Origin: Echinarachnius parma
Lineage: Eukaryota > Echinodermata > Echinoidea > Clypeasteroida > Echinarachniidae
Assembly (NCBI GenBank): GCA_037951105.1
Contig: JBAMJV010002944.1
Span: 62,001-126,000 of the forward strand
Direction of reading: 5' to 3'
DNA: 64,000 nucleotides
Shown: positions 37,001 to 52,000 of the stretch, one piece after another
Numbering within the stretch: the first letter of the stretch is position 1
How the letters are laid out: every line of letters begins with the position of its first letter
Translations under genes and position numbers: made by a program
The notes under the pieces: generated by a model
The model's database searches: none
What the model saw: the letters and a program-made list of their open reading frames with translations, nothing else
What the model was told of the DNA's origin: nothing

Positions 37001-40000
37001 GCAGTACCATGCCAGTATCCAAGGAACCCGCGCAATGGTTGGCTCTCATTTCAAGGGCAACGAAATTCCGACGGGAGCATCGATCACGGATCTTCTGTAC
37101 ACATTAGATGCCGCCCGTACTATTCTGTTAGACAATCTACCCTGCTGTGCAACAATGGCACTTGGTCAGACAGGGATTCTGAGAATACCCCTCTTTGCCA
37201 AGGACGTAAGTAGACCTTTTTTAAGCCCCTGACAGTATAATGGTAATATAATTATAGTAATAGTAGTAATAATGATAGTAATATACAACATTTGTGACTG
37301 GCTATAGCAAAACCCTGCAGTTGTGGGTAATTCATATTTTGAAGAAATTGGCACTTTAATTTTGAATAATTATGATTGTAAAATTGAAGCAATCATATAT
37401 TCAACAATTATTGACCAATTTGTTAAAACAAAGCATCACATGAAAGCTTGTGATGAGGCCTTTCTAATGGTATAGAAATCTTCAATTGCATGGTTTTGCT
37501 ATAGCCTGTCAGAATTATGTAGTGCCTAATAAAGGGTTTGTAATAGCTCAGTAAGATTTTGCACGGCGGCCACACGTTCTAAAATATCTACGGCCAAAAA
37601 AAATTATAGGGCCGCCGTAGCATTTCTACGGTCACCTACTTTAGCAGTCACATGTGCCACGGCTGCAGCACAGCGTAATTTTAATTTATGGAGACAGAAA
37701 ATCTGCGTCTACCGTTCGGCATTTGGAGTGATGACGCACAGTCACCTTAGGGCGTCATTGCGGTGGCTGTAGGTTTTTGACAAATACCAAGGCAGACGCA
37801 AGGCTCATGCAATTAGGCGGTCCCAGGGGGACCACCATACAGCAACCGTTCGGTCAGACTGACACTACCACTACACAACCTGACATGGTATCACTCACAG
37901 CTCCCTATTAAAAACAAAAACTACATGACCAAAATTACTGTTCCTGGGTATCATTGAAAAAGACCCTATCCAATAGACATTATAATGGTTTTTCTTTATT
38001 TTGGTAAGTGACTGTTCCCTTTTTTGGGGCCAGCCTGCTTCATGCACGGTGCAGACTGCCACGGGGGCGTATGGGAGCCGTGCCTGGGCCTTGCGTTGCC
38101 TGCAGGATGTGCCACACACGGCAAGGCCACCGTACAGCAACAGTAAGGCCGCCCTAGGCACCCATGGAATTCTTGCGGCCGACACAATTTGACGGGGTTC
38201 CGCAAAAATCAAAAGACCCCAGGGTAGCACCACGGTGCCCGCAAGGCCACAGTATGCCGGACGTACGATCGACATGGAACCGTTTTACGGCTTGGCTATG
38301 GCGTGTCTCATTGCTATGGCGAGCGTGGAAATTAAAAAAGTTATAACTCCGCGCTATAATTCCACGGCGACCCCTGCGGCCTCTAAAATACACGGATATG
38401 CTGTATGGGGATCTTGCGGCAACCGCAGATTTTCTGCATCGGCCGGACGTTTTTCTCGATTTCTGGGGCGTACGCTCGCCGTATAGCAAATGTGACTGAG
38501 CTATAAAGTGATGTAGCATTATTATTACCCTTGGTACAGTTAGAACCTACACATTTATTTATCCCAGAAGAACATACAGTGTTATTTACTTATGTGCACG
38601 AATGGCGCAAGAAAGAAACCAACTCTTAAAACTCATTTTGTAAATTTGAAAGTGAGTGGATCAGTTTTCGAAAGACTATAATACTGTTCATTAGTTCTTG
38701 TAGACCACTGCACCAACAAGAAAAATATGTTTCTAAAAAGGGCTACCTGTATTTTTTGTATGCTTATTTAATCTATGTATGATTAATAAAGTATGAATTG
38801 TTCTGTTCAGAACTGGTCCTGCTAATACTAGTGCTGTGCTTCATGAACAATGTGTGTAGTACCCACTAATCAATGTCTTCATTGGTTTGATTCATCTACC
38901 GTATTTGCCGGTGTATTAACCGCCCCTTTTTTCTGGCGGGAGAACCGCAAAAATGGGGGGAGCGGTTAATACACGGATATAAGAAAATTGTACACTCAAA
39001 ATGCCTACTTGAGGAAAACAAGTTTTTTTTAGGACACCTTGTAGCGCTGTTGGAATATATACAACGTTGGTTTAGCCTCCTAAAAGAGCTTACTATAATA
39101 CGTAGCATTTATCAATATATACATTTTCTCATAATCAAAGTAGTGGTTAGTGAAAAAAATATCAAAATTGCATATATTTAATGAGCAGTAACAAGCTGTT
39201 TGCTCATGAATATTCATATATTAGACACATCTCTGAGTAGGCTACTGAGTAGGCTACTGGGGATTCCCCCTTTTTGGAAGAGTCAATTTATATGTAGGGG
39301 TGTTCAAATGTTTGCAGGTAAACTAAGTTGAATATTTTGCAGATTCCTGTTAAATATTTTGTAAAAGACAAAATAATTTCAAAGAATCTTTCAAAACAGA
39401 GATGACAAAATGTACCTTGATATTTATTTCCTTCTTATAAGTTCTTTCATCGTAACCCTTACCCAAAGTTTTGTTGAATACACCCCTTATTTTGGGAGAT
39501 ACCAAATCACGTAAGTTCCAGACTTCCAGCTTTCACCACGCATATTTGTATCTCCACTTGCAACTTACGATCACAATTTCTTATTCCCTAATTTACTAAT
39601 ATCAAGGGTAGATATAACCAAATCTGAACTTGTAAGAAGGAATAAACATATCAAGGTACAGTTTTTTCATCTCTGATTTAATTCATGTTTTGTTTTGTCT
39701 TTGTTTGTCTTCCGTTTGTCTTCGTTTGTTCACTACAGTCCCATGCATAGTGTTCCGTGTTTTGTTTTCTGTTAAGCTCAAAAAATGTTATAAATTACGG
39801 ATTGATCGGAGAAGGGGCTCATAATTTCCTTAATGTGCTTCAGAGACTTCAGTAAATTGAAGTATATTTCATAGAATAAAACTCTGGAAAAGATGGATGG
39901 TTTTTCTTACTCTCGGCACATTTTGACCATCCAAAAATCAAGAATTATACTATCAAATTTTTAATTTTTTTTCATGGAAAACCCCCCAAAGTTAGGGATG

Positions 40001-43000
40001 CGGTTAATACACCGGAGCGGGTAATACACCGACAAATACGGTAGTCTAATTGTACTTTTGCTTCTTTCATTGAACAGTAAAATCAATTTTAGCATCAATT
40101 CGAGGGAACGATTGTCCCTGGTAATAGATGCTAAAATTGTTTTAGTGTTTAATGCAATACCCTATACTGATCCGTTATTCAGGTTCCTGAAATTGCAATT
40201 GGGGAGAGATATGTATCTAAACTAGGCTTAAAGGGGCCATGTAATGTGAATACATATTGACTTCTATTTATCTGTACATCAAATATTTGTAAAATGTTGA
40301 ACTGAAATATGTATTGTTGATTTTAAAATATTTTTGCAATTATTTTGTTCATCTTGCCAAGGCAAGCCTAAGCCTCACCTCTTAAAAAAACTCTCTAGAG
40401 TGAAATTCTAGGTTACTTGTAAGATGAACAATGCACCTTTGCCCAGGCTGAGCGCCTGCTCACAAAAGTATCACATCTTTGAATACACTTCCAACCCACA
40501 CAATTTCAATTTCAATAGCAGTTGCTACATGTATGTCAGAAACATCAACCATCATTTAAAGGGACTTAGTAACATTGTCCAAATCCTCAAAATAAAATTG
40601 TAATTCTAGCGGTTCCTTTATACCTTGTTGTATTCGTATTAACAATAAAATCATGGGACAGCTTTCGGTTTTTCAAATTTCCCTTTCATTACAAAGATAT
40701 GTATGATTGAAGTATTTAGATAAGAAAATCTCCGGGCGAGATTTTCATCCCTGTACAAAGTGAATGCAGTGAGTTGGTGAATATCACCCAATATCACTTT
40801 GCATTTTCGCTCATTACTTGGCCATACATTGTCCATTTGACCTGAAATTTTCACACAATACCCTGAGGACATATGAGATAACAACAGTATACATTGCATC
40901 AACCATTCATCAGTTTTTGCACATCTCAACAAAGTTACTAGATCCCTTTAAGGACAAGAAAAGCACTGATAAGCTATTGCCATCACTGGTCAGCTTACAT
41001 TATACCCCCGTCACATAGGCTACGCTCATACTGCACGTACGTTCACGCACAGTAACTTACGGGCGCGGCCATGTTTATCCACACAACATGCAATATTTGA
41101 ATATTCATCTTTTTCCCTTTTTTCTCTTCGCCGTAAAAATACAACTTCATTGATGAGCTTAACCAATCAAATATCTTACAGCTGTTCAAAAATGAATAAT
41201 TCATAACGTATCTCATACATATGTAAATTATAAAAAAATGCCAATTTGATTTAAAAATTTACCAAATTATTTCAAATTTTAGCCTCAAAATTGCCTTTGT
41301 AATCGATCATAAATCGCCAAAAAATACGCTAAATGTAAGGCTATTTTGTAACTTTCATAAAAATAATTTGGAAGTTTTCCCAGAATAATGTTTGGTATAT
41401 TTTTAAAGCTCTGGGTATGAACGAGGGTATGCCGTGTTTACATTTTTGCTTCTATTTTATCCCTGTAAATTTTTAGCTCACGAATTCTACCGAAATCAGG
41501 TAATTTTACACTTTTTTTGCAGCGAAATATGCATCGTTGCATTTAACCGATAATACGCGACAGCAACGTTACAAAATCTTTAATTTCATGGTATGACTAA
41601 TTTATTTAGGGTTGTAGTTAACTAAAATAATGGTTATTTTATTATCTTGCTCGTAACATTTTGAGTTGTATGATTTCAAGATCACTTTCAAAGCCGCAGA
41701 AATTCAATCTTATCGGAACGTTCTTCGTTAATGCGCCCAGAGCGCCCCGTACACAAATTGATCGCACACCGTTATGTTGAAACGATTTTCAGCTGCTTTT
41801 GTTCGCGTCAGCTGTTATGGGTCCAAAATTAGCATCAAAGTGATTCTGAATGATATTAAATCACTATAAATATGTGAGATATCATTTTGAAATCGGCATG
41901 GGTGTAAACATGATATTTTTTAGTTATTATTTGTTTACATAAATAAAATTAAACATTCTAGAAAATTAAGAAATTAAAAAATTAAATATACATGGCAAAT
42001 GTTGATTTTTACGGGACTATGACATTGTTTTCTCTATGGCAATGTACGTGCATTGTGTGTGTCTACAAAATATGACTTTGTTGTGAATGTTGCATGCTGA
42101 GAGTAGTAGGATAAACTTATAATAATAAGGGTAATTTTTAATGCTGTTAGGTAAACAAAAAATCCCGGCCCGTTCTCGGATCGTTAGAATTCTATATCGC
42201 TAACGAGATCTCGGATCGGATCGGATCTCGGAGAAAAAAAATATTGCAATTTGCTCTGAAAAAATGCAGCGTTGTAGACTCATCTTTCTTGTTTTATATG
42301 GCAAAAATATTAATAATAATGACGTTTCGAGGCATGTACATATCAATTTTTACGGAAAAATAATATTCAGATTATTCAGAGTTTCGCAAGAAAAGTATTT
42401 TTTCGATGGTTTGTTCGGCATCGCACCACACGTTTCACAGAAACTCAACCCGCCAATCGCGTGGAAAACCGCGCTTGTGAGCCACTGCCGGGCCACTGCC
42501 CTCAAAAATCGGCTATAAATTACCCTTTTAGGGAACCACACAATTCTGGTAATCTACTTACATGATAACATGGCATCTGAAAGCCGAACAGAATACAAAA
42601 TATTCCCCCAAATCAAAGACAAAACTGCTGAATTATCGATATATTTCCAAAGAAAAAAATCGGATTACTGACGGCTAGGCCTCGAGAGAACTCCAATGAG
42701 TTAGCTAGCTATAGCTTGCATGCACACATGCAACAAGTTATTAGGCGTTAATTTGGTCGTATTACTTTGCGTGTGTTATGGTGAACGTTTTTTCTTACGC
42801 GAGATCCATCCGCCGAAAATTGGGGAATTCCCGGCGGCGGATCTATATCTGCACACGCAATTATACAAGCAAACGGGAGCGGTGTAGTAATTTTGTATCG
42901 ATATTTTGCGCAATTGTTTTCATTGTTTAGGGGCATATTTTTGTTTCCGCCCAGCTATCAAACGCCAAGAAATCATGTAAGTAGAATATCAGAACATTTT

Positions 43001-46000
43001 TAAATGTGCAAATGACAATAAAACGTATTCAGAGCCACATTTTGAATGCACTGGCTTATTAGCTCGATCATACAGACATCCAACAGACGTCTCCCCTCGA
43101 GTATCGGCGTAACTTTGATTGCACATCCGTCCACAACATCGTTCAAATGACTAGCAATTTCGCGCATCCTGTTCAATTTTCGACTGCAAAACAAACTGAC
43201 GAACCATGAATTTCTCCAAAATAACCACTCATAAAGTAAACAATATTGATTTCCCCATTTCTTATTTAAATTACACTACTTAATGGACTGTCAAACATAC
43301 ACATGTTCAATTATCACTGGAGAAAATGGGTCTGCAAAATCTTCCGATATTTTCTACCGAGAAAAAATATTTCTCGGATCCGTCTCGGAATCGGCTCGGA
43401 AGCCATTACCGCCGGGATCTCGGATCGGATCCGGATCGGATAACAGCATTAGTAATTTTCACTGGTGACATAATATTTTCTCCTATGGGCTATGTCATGA
43501 CTCGAGAAATAGTTCCATTTTGCTATAAAAAAAATAAAACAAACGAGCTCAGAAACACTTGCTCCGTGCCACAACAATTTAGCGACAAATGCTCCGCCAA
43601 CATACGTAAAGCGCTGCTGACACGTACACAGACTTGATCCTTCGCCAACAAATTCAATTTATAGTACGTACAAATACTCTGCCAGAAATTGCTGTATTCA
43701 ATTTAAAGACTTGTTGAATAATAAATGAATTGAAAATTAAATACTTCTCTTCGCAGCGTAAAGTGGAAGGGTTTTTGCTATTTTGTAAAGACTAAAATGT
43801 ACCGGTTTATATTCGGATTATGTGATGTCACCGGATAATGTGTTTAAAGTGTTACCCTAACGATTCTATTAATCGTAAAAATTCTCCTTTTCTGATGCCG
43901 ACTGGTTGGGGGCATGTGACTCCCATGATAATATCCATATAGTTATGCCGTTGTCTGACGCAGGTATAAATAAATAAATAAATTAATGGAGAGTTCCTTT
44001 TCTTATACCGGTGTTTACCCTTTGATTTACGTCACGATTCATGATTTACATTTAAATACATTATGTTTAAATGTAAATCATGAGCTGCATAGGACAGTAT
44101 AAAACTTTGTTAACAATTTGTTTCTGTAATATCCCCACTCCAATGATGAATAATATAGAATGAAACACCACACAACACAAGCATCAATCTGACAATGATT
44201 TATTTTAAGCCAAAAAAATGAAGACAAATTTTATTATAATATAATATGTCAAACATATATATCAGAAAACTTCATATTTATGTTCTTCTTCTTCCTTGGT
44301 AGCGACCGCAATCAACTTGTTGATTATTATGTCACTTTGTAGGAGGTTGAATTTGCACATAGTGGCTCCGTATGTCTCATCTCCTCAATCAGTTGGCCAG
44401 ACGACGATTAAATTGTAAGTCGACGGCCGAACAAACAAAAAAGGCCAATAAACAAAGACGGCCAAACAAACAAACACACACAATGAAATAATATAAAACG
44501 AATTGTATGTTTGTGAGCTACTCCTGGCCAGAGGCTCTTGACACGAAGGTGTCAATGGTGAGAGCCTCCACCGTCTCCTTGGGTAGTCTGTTCCACTGCT
44601 TGATGGTCCTTGGTAGGAATGAGTTCTGGTGGTACAGGGTCCGACTTGGTGGCACAACACATTACCATCATAAAATATCAATGTCTCAGTCTATTATAAC
44701 TATAAACTTAAATAGAAACACTCAAAACAATTATAACAAAGTTATTATAGTAATGAAATAGCTAGCCATCCATTCCCGTTTGTCTGGATAGTCATGATAC
44801 TTAGTGTATTGTCTAATGCGCAATTCACTACACCGAATACAACGTATGGGACTAAGTAAACGGTAGTGTATATGAGCTGTTGTCCAGTTTAAGCCGAAGT
44901 TTATGGAAACGTAACTTTTGCAGAAAAAATAGAAGCAAGACTTTGAATATACAATATTTTCACAGAAATATCAAATATTCAGGTAATATATGTGATTAAT
45001 CCAGGAAAACTTCAGATTATTTAAAAAAATGAAATTAATGGGTCGTAATTTTCAGATGACAATGACTCGCACGATCACGTCTTTTACTAGAAAGGCCTCG
45101 AGACATACGGTCATAAAAAATGTTTCGATCCGTTATTAGTCAAATCTTTTTCTGATTTTGGAAGAAAAATATATTCTCTACGTAATTCCAAAACAAATTT
45201 TATCAATTTATCCTTAAACTTTAGAAATATGGGGTAAAACGAACACTGGGGTTAAACGAAATTCATAATTATATAGCGCCACGCGTGTTGGCTCACAGCA
45301 CAGTCCGAATGAATGGCAGCCACCGTAAGTTAGCGATGTGCGCATTCCGTGAACGTACGTGACTGCGCTCTCACTGTGCTCCTAATCCCCATTTATAAAT
45401 TTGGAAGTGCGAGATGAAGCACTGTACGTACGAGTAGCTAGAGTGGCCTTTTATAAAATGTCTTTTGTTAAATGACAAATAAATGGGAGGATTAGATAGC
45501 CTCTCATGCATGGACATACAATGCCTCCCTGACAAAAGCTCAGATCGTGGCATTGCCACGACCATTTTGGACACCCCCAAAATGGTCATAGTAAAAGCGT
45601 AGAGGTGACTACCGTAAAACTCCGTGTATAAGGCGCACTTTTTTCCATCGGAACATTTTTCAAAGTTGGGGGTGCGCCTTATACACAGGTACAGCAAAAA
45701 AAAGAAGAAAAAAAGCTTGTTTTGTTTTTAGAGAAATTTTTTTTGGGACACCCTGTAGTCATGTTCAATGCATATTACACTGGTCCAAGGCATGACAAGA
45801 GCTTGCTGTCTGTTGTAGCATTCAGAAACATATACCTTTTTCTCACACTAAAAATATTGGTTACAGATGTAAAAATTGCAAGTTTATTGAGTAAATACTG
45901 TTGCTAATGAATATTCATACATTCGTGAGCAGCAGTACTCATTATATTTGCAATTATCTAACCAGTGGTTATAAATTTTGCTCATAATTGAAAATAGTTG

Positions 46001-49000
46001 TTAGTTAATTTAGAAAATTGCAGTATAAGTATAAGTACTTATTAATATTCATGATTATGAATATGAATATTTATGAGCACCTCTGTTATTGCTCAATGTG
46101 TGCTATTTTTGTACTTACCACTTTTTTGTATGTGAACAAATGTATACCGATGAAAGCTACAATTTACATTAATTAAGCCCTTGATATGCCCTAGACCAGC
46201 GATGTAAGTATTCCAACAGCACTACAGGGTGTCTTTTAAAATTTATTTTTATTTTATTTGTTTAATTTTTTAATTTATTTTATTTTTTTAGAAAGTTGGG
46301 GGTTCGCCTTATACACTGAGATTTACGGTATAGTTCAGAGCAGCATTGTCCGTGCATGCATGGGAGGTTCTCCTTTTCAGCAAATCTTCCCATTCAGAAC
46401 CTCATTGGACACTTAATAACATTCCAGTACTTGTTAACAGCTATTGTCTAGAGCACAGGGGAAGCGTAGCTCTGTCTGACGCTACCATTAGATGGAATAT
46501 TATACCCTGCATGCATGCTTCCATACAATAGCTTATCAGTACCTTTCTTGTCATAATGATGGTTGGGCTTTTCTCACATAACAACTGCTATCGAAATTGA
46601 AAGTGTGTGTATTAGTTGGTAATGTATTCAATCATGTGATACTATTGCCAGCAAGCGCTCAGCTTTGGTGAAGGTGTATTGTTCATCATATAAGTCAATG
46701 AGTTGTGATTGACAGATAAGGTCACTTCCAGAATTTCACTTTTGGAGACATTTTTTGTGGGCTTTCCCAATTTGAATTTTCAACTTGATTTCTTGTTTCA
46801 TTGACTTTTCCATTTAATAACATATTATTGTAATTAGAATTCATGTGAAAAACTATTCCTGGTAGGCCAAAAAAATGTTTTTAATGTGATTTCCATGACA
46901 TAAAACATTTAAAAGATTCTAGGGACAACATATTAATGTTAGTATGAGGTTCGTCTATAAAACTTTTGAACTTTTGAACTCAATACAAATATTTACCCCA
47001 GAAATTTACAACCTACCAAATGGGCTTGCAACGAACAGTCACGTATCACGTGTCACGTTCATGTTTTGCACCCTTTCATGAAACAGGTCACCCAAATCTA
47101 CGAAGTGTAGGGCCGACCATTCGTTGTTTTCCACGCCTGTAAAACACGAAGTGTCGCGTTAACCAAAACGTGACGTGAGTGTTTAATCAAGATTTTAAAA
47201 ATTGCAAACGCTTGTTACTAAAGACTAGACATACACGCACAAAGAGATTTTAAAATGTCGACGAAACTGCCGATACCCCCTTATCAAATCGTTTCAATCA
47301 TTATGTTTATAATATGTACGTGCATAATTCAGAGTAATCTGAGACGATAATATGCAGTTCTGTCATTTAGGTTATGTACAACCATACCACTTGCATTATT
47401 TGTCTTGTTATTGGAGTATTTCTAAAGACGTGTCGTGCGTGGATTTTGGCAAATGTTGATTTCCAGCTGAATTGCTACATGCAGCGGACCATTCAGTTCG
47501 CATACGCCTGAAGTTCCCGTGCTCGACGTCTGCGCGTACTGGCCGTTAACGGCGTTGTATGTGCATGCATGTGAAAGTGAGTGAGTGAGTGAGCGAGTGC
47601 AGTGATCAATGAGTTTAAAAGTAATAAAACAATGATTTGATTAATAGTGTTAAATTATGGTTATTGAATCGAGTCAATCTATAAATCAATCATTTAATCT
47701 AACAATCAATCAATTAATCAGTCAATCATTATTCAATCAATGAAACAATTAATCACACCAACCAATCAATATTAAATAAATCAATTAAAGTATTTGACAT
47801 CCGAACTAGCTACTTGTACTATTGTAGGCAGTGGCGTACCCAGGATTTTTTCAAGGGGTGGGTGTAGGGGGGGGGGGGGGGGTATTTCGTCAGACAAATT
47901 GAAGTAAGCGGAGGGAGTGTGGGTAGGGGGTGTCCGTAGAAAATTATCGCAGCCGAGGACGAGACCAGGACCGGTCACAAATTTCGAGGCCGAGACCAAG
48001 ACATTTCTTGAGAATTATGTAAGGGGGCGGGGGTGGGGGGTAGTGGGTGTCTATCCCCCTGCCCCCAGGCCTGGGTACGCCTATAATTGGTATAACAGTA
48101 TAGGTAGGACTGGTTAGTTCACGATTAAATTTACCGAGAATTAGTCTCTTCTCAACGACAATTTACATTAATTTGTTTTACGCAAGCGCCAATTTATGTG
48201 ACCTTTCATGAATTGCATATAGTATATCAACAAACTGTTGGGTCACGTAACCCAACACTTCGTAGACTTGGGTGACCTATTTCACGAAAGGTCGCAAAAC
48301 GTGAACGTGAACGTGACACGTGACTGTTCGTTGCAAGCCTACCAAATGTCTGCAATCACAAAGGTTAAAGGGACATTTTCCCCATCATGCATTTCCCTTT
48401 GATTATGTTCTCTACACATTAAAACAGAATTGCATGCAAATGCGACCAACATTGGCCCTTTATGCAAGGGATGAGCATCATTCAAAGTCACACGTTGTAC
48501 GGGATAATCCCATTCACCGCATACATCATGGAGGCTGCCATTGATGTTTACGGAACTCGATCGCTCTAAATTGTGACGTCAAACCCGAACTACTCTTTTT
48601 GTTGGCTCACGTTTTGCCCTGTCTTTGTGCACAAACCGTGCGAGCTGCGAGAACTAACAAAAAAGGCCGAGCTTGTTTGTTTGGGTTTGACGTAGCATTT
48701 CAGCGGACATTGAAACATAACTTCATGCAAATATGTCCAATGTTTGCCCTCTTAACAAAGGAGGAGCATCATTCAAAGTCACTCGCTGTATGGGCTAATC
48801 CCATTCATCGCGTATGGCGTACCCAGGATTTTTTCAAGGGGTGGGTGTAGGGGGGGGGGGGTATTTCGTCAGACAAATTGAAGTAAAATATAAAATATAG
48901 TGGCAGTCTCTACGCTATACGCGATGAATGGGATTAGCCCATACAGCGAGTGACTTTGAATGATGCTCCTCCTTTGTTAAGAGGGCAAACATTGGACATA

Positions 49001-52000
49001 CAGTCAAACCTGTCTATAGCGGCCACTCAAGGGAAACTTCAAAAGTGGCCGCTATAGACAGGTTGGCGGCCATTTTGTTTTTTTAAGCACGTGTGTTTAT
49101 AATATAAACATCAATACCATTACCACATGTAGCCCACACATGATCATAATTATAAACAACATTTACATGCATATGAAATAAAAGAACAGAACCTTGGAAA
49201 CTTGTCTTATTTTTGTGTGATTAGTGTTGAGAAAATAATGAAAAGTTTCATTATATGTAAACCTTCCGAAATAAATCTACCATCGTCGTCTGTTTGGCCG
49301 ACTGTCGTTCGTTGTTGTCGAAGAAACAACTCTCGATCTCGAGCTCCCGATATGATGATGCAATGCGCGCGCGATCGTGTGAATATTTTTATTCTTTGCC
49401 TGAACAAAATGATGTTACGTAAACAAATATTTTTGATTGAAAAAATAAGTTCTAGAAAATACGACAATGAGAGCAAAAATGTATAAGTGTAGGAAAATAT
49501 TTCATATCAAACTTCATTGATAAGTTTTTTCATTAAATAAAATGTTTCGCAAAGACAACACAAACATTTAAATGTACGAGGCTATACAAACCGGTTTAGA
49601 TCCGATCCGGTCCGATCCCCAATGCGGTGAAAGTGTGTGCATTGTGCATGCATGTGTGTGTTGCATGCATGATCAAAGTCCCTGTCGCCGCAGCTCAGCG
49701 CAGCGGTAACGCGCGGTCAGCGGCCAGAGCAGCTAGCACTCATCGATCGATAAAAGATCACAACCACGGGGCTTACAATGCGTGCATGAACAATAACACG
49801 GATGTTCAGCCAGGGCTATGAGCGCGCGCTAATCCGTCTCAAGTGCGTAGCTCAACTGAAAGCTAGCTAGCGATCTCTTCACGGAAACAATGAGTGAGTA
49901 AAAATAGACCAGTCGGCGGACGAGGTAAACAAAACAAACGGCCATTTTAGGCTTTTAAACTTGACATTCATTATTGAGGCGGCACTTTTCAAAAGCTACA
50001 GGGACAGGGTAGTTCTTCAGCCCTAGAGTAGACTATGGTTATATTGTTCGCTAAGCTTATGCTGCCAGCTCGCTTTCACGGCAAAGTATACCAGCTTCGC
50101 ATCGGAAAATATCAAACTAGCACGCCCGCAGTTACGGCCAAACCGAACATTGATGGCCGCTACAGACGGTAAAAAAATGAGTTTGGGAAGCCAAAACAGT
50201 GGCCGCTGGCCGCGTTAGGCAGGTGGCCGCTATAGACAGGGTTTATAACACTGTATTTTCCTCTGGGGGAATTCTATGTGGCCGCTAACGGCAGGTGGCC
50301 GCTATAGACAGGTGGCCGCTAGTACAGGTTTGACTGTATTTGCATGAAGTTATGTTTCAATGTGTAGAGAACTTAAAGGTAAATATATGATGGGGAAACT
50401 TTCCCTTTAAGTCGGGTCACAATTTAATGCTGACGAAGGCTGTAGATGACAGCCAACAATTTTAGAGGTAAATATTAGTATTGTTGTCAAAAGTGTAAAA
50501 CCTTGATTCTTAACAAGAGTGAATGATTAACTGTTGTATATTTTTCTGATCTTTATTCATGCAGGACCATGCTGGGTGCAGATTCCGCAGAATAGCTTCC
50601 AAGCCCTTCAACCTCTTTTTGAACCAAACTCTGCTGGGGAGCAACAAAATGGCAATGAGCTATCGATCCCAGATGGAACCAAGGTCATCTACAGATGCAA
50701 CCGAGGTTATCGACTCCAGGGCACCAGGTCATTTAATGTGACTTGTAGAAATGGCAATCCAGTTCCAAGTGCTGGACCACCTCAATGTCTACCAGGTATG
50801 CTCTCGTTTTTTTTAGTGATTTCTACTGATGTATTGTGGCAAGCTTGGTTTGACAGGGCACCAGCTAGGTCATGAACTGTGACTTGTAGAAATGGTAATT
50901 GAGTTCCAAACAAATTAACAACCCCCGGAATGCTAGGTTTGACGATGATTATGATGATCCATAACATTTGTATTGCGTCATTTATCTGTTTCAACCTTTC
51001 TATGGCGCCTGCTGCTGCTCCAATAGCTTAGCTATGGACTGCACATTTGCTCAAATTTTTATTTATGCATGTTCTTGTTTTTGAAAACCATTTAACCCTA
51101 AAAAGACTGGGCTATTTTGAACCTTTGAAAAACTGGGGGGGGGGGGGCTAAAAGGGCCCCCCATAAGATCTCGTCAACCGGAACTCCGATCAACTCCAAA
51201 TTTGGCATCGCGATAGATGTCCATAAGGTCTACAATATTGCGTAGTTAGAAAAAAATAATTAATTTGAATATGCTAATTAGAGCTAATTAATTATGCAAA
51301 AATTTTATTTTTTTGTATTTTTTTCTTTTTCTCGGCAATCGAAACTCCGATCGACTCCAAATTTGGCATGGTGATAGATAGTTACATTTAAAAAAAAAAT
51401 TATAATATGCTAATTAGAGCTAATTAATTATGCGAAAATTTCATTTTTTTTTTTTTTCGTATTTTTTGCATTTTGAAAATATTTGTTATATATTTTTTCA
51501 ATGGAATAACATATTAAAGTCATACCTGTAAAGTGTCCAAATCCACGAAAATTACTTGGAGCTTCCTCGTTTCTCTTCTACCGTGTTGTTTAGCTTATGG
51601 TAAGAGAAGAATAAAATAGGGTTTGATTTTTTCAAATGTCCCTTTAGTATGAAGATAATTATCATTGAAAGTCATTATTCCAAAAGCGTTAATCAATGCA
51701 ATTGAAAAAAAGTACAATTATTGTAGCTAAACGTGTCCGCATTGCAGCACGCGTGGGAACATTCCGGAGATTGAACTTTGAACCCAGCGAGCACAAATTC
51801 CATGAATTCTGTACTACATCTGTAACGTAATCATACACGGGTGCGAATATCTCAAACGGCTGATTATTACTGTGACAAATGTATGGCAGACCATCAGTAT
51901 TCGGTGATAAAATATGAACTCAATATTCGTTTTTTTCACTAGGTAAACAGTGTTCGTTTTCTTTCAAACTTTCACAAATCTTTCAATTGTATTTTACAAT

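Larger units (their letters stand above)
37206..50564 (+). other. Intron 9 (13.4 kb), transposon-filled
   Basis: The longest intron. Recognised content is listed separately (37543-38506, 38899-40041, 40560-40947, 42138-43453, 44518-44662, 45612-46328, 47023-48339, 48369-50406). I found no cysteine-patterned ORF between an AG and a GT in the gaps, but a short exon could have escaped. Confidence 0.55.

Noticed and set aside
37895..38519. Overlapping ORFs of 121-126 codons on the - strand
   Set aside because: They lie in a GC-rich transposon-like interior, overlap each other in different frames, and show no domain or splice context.
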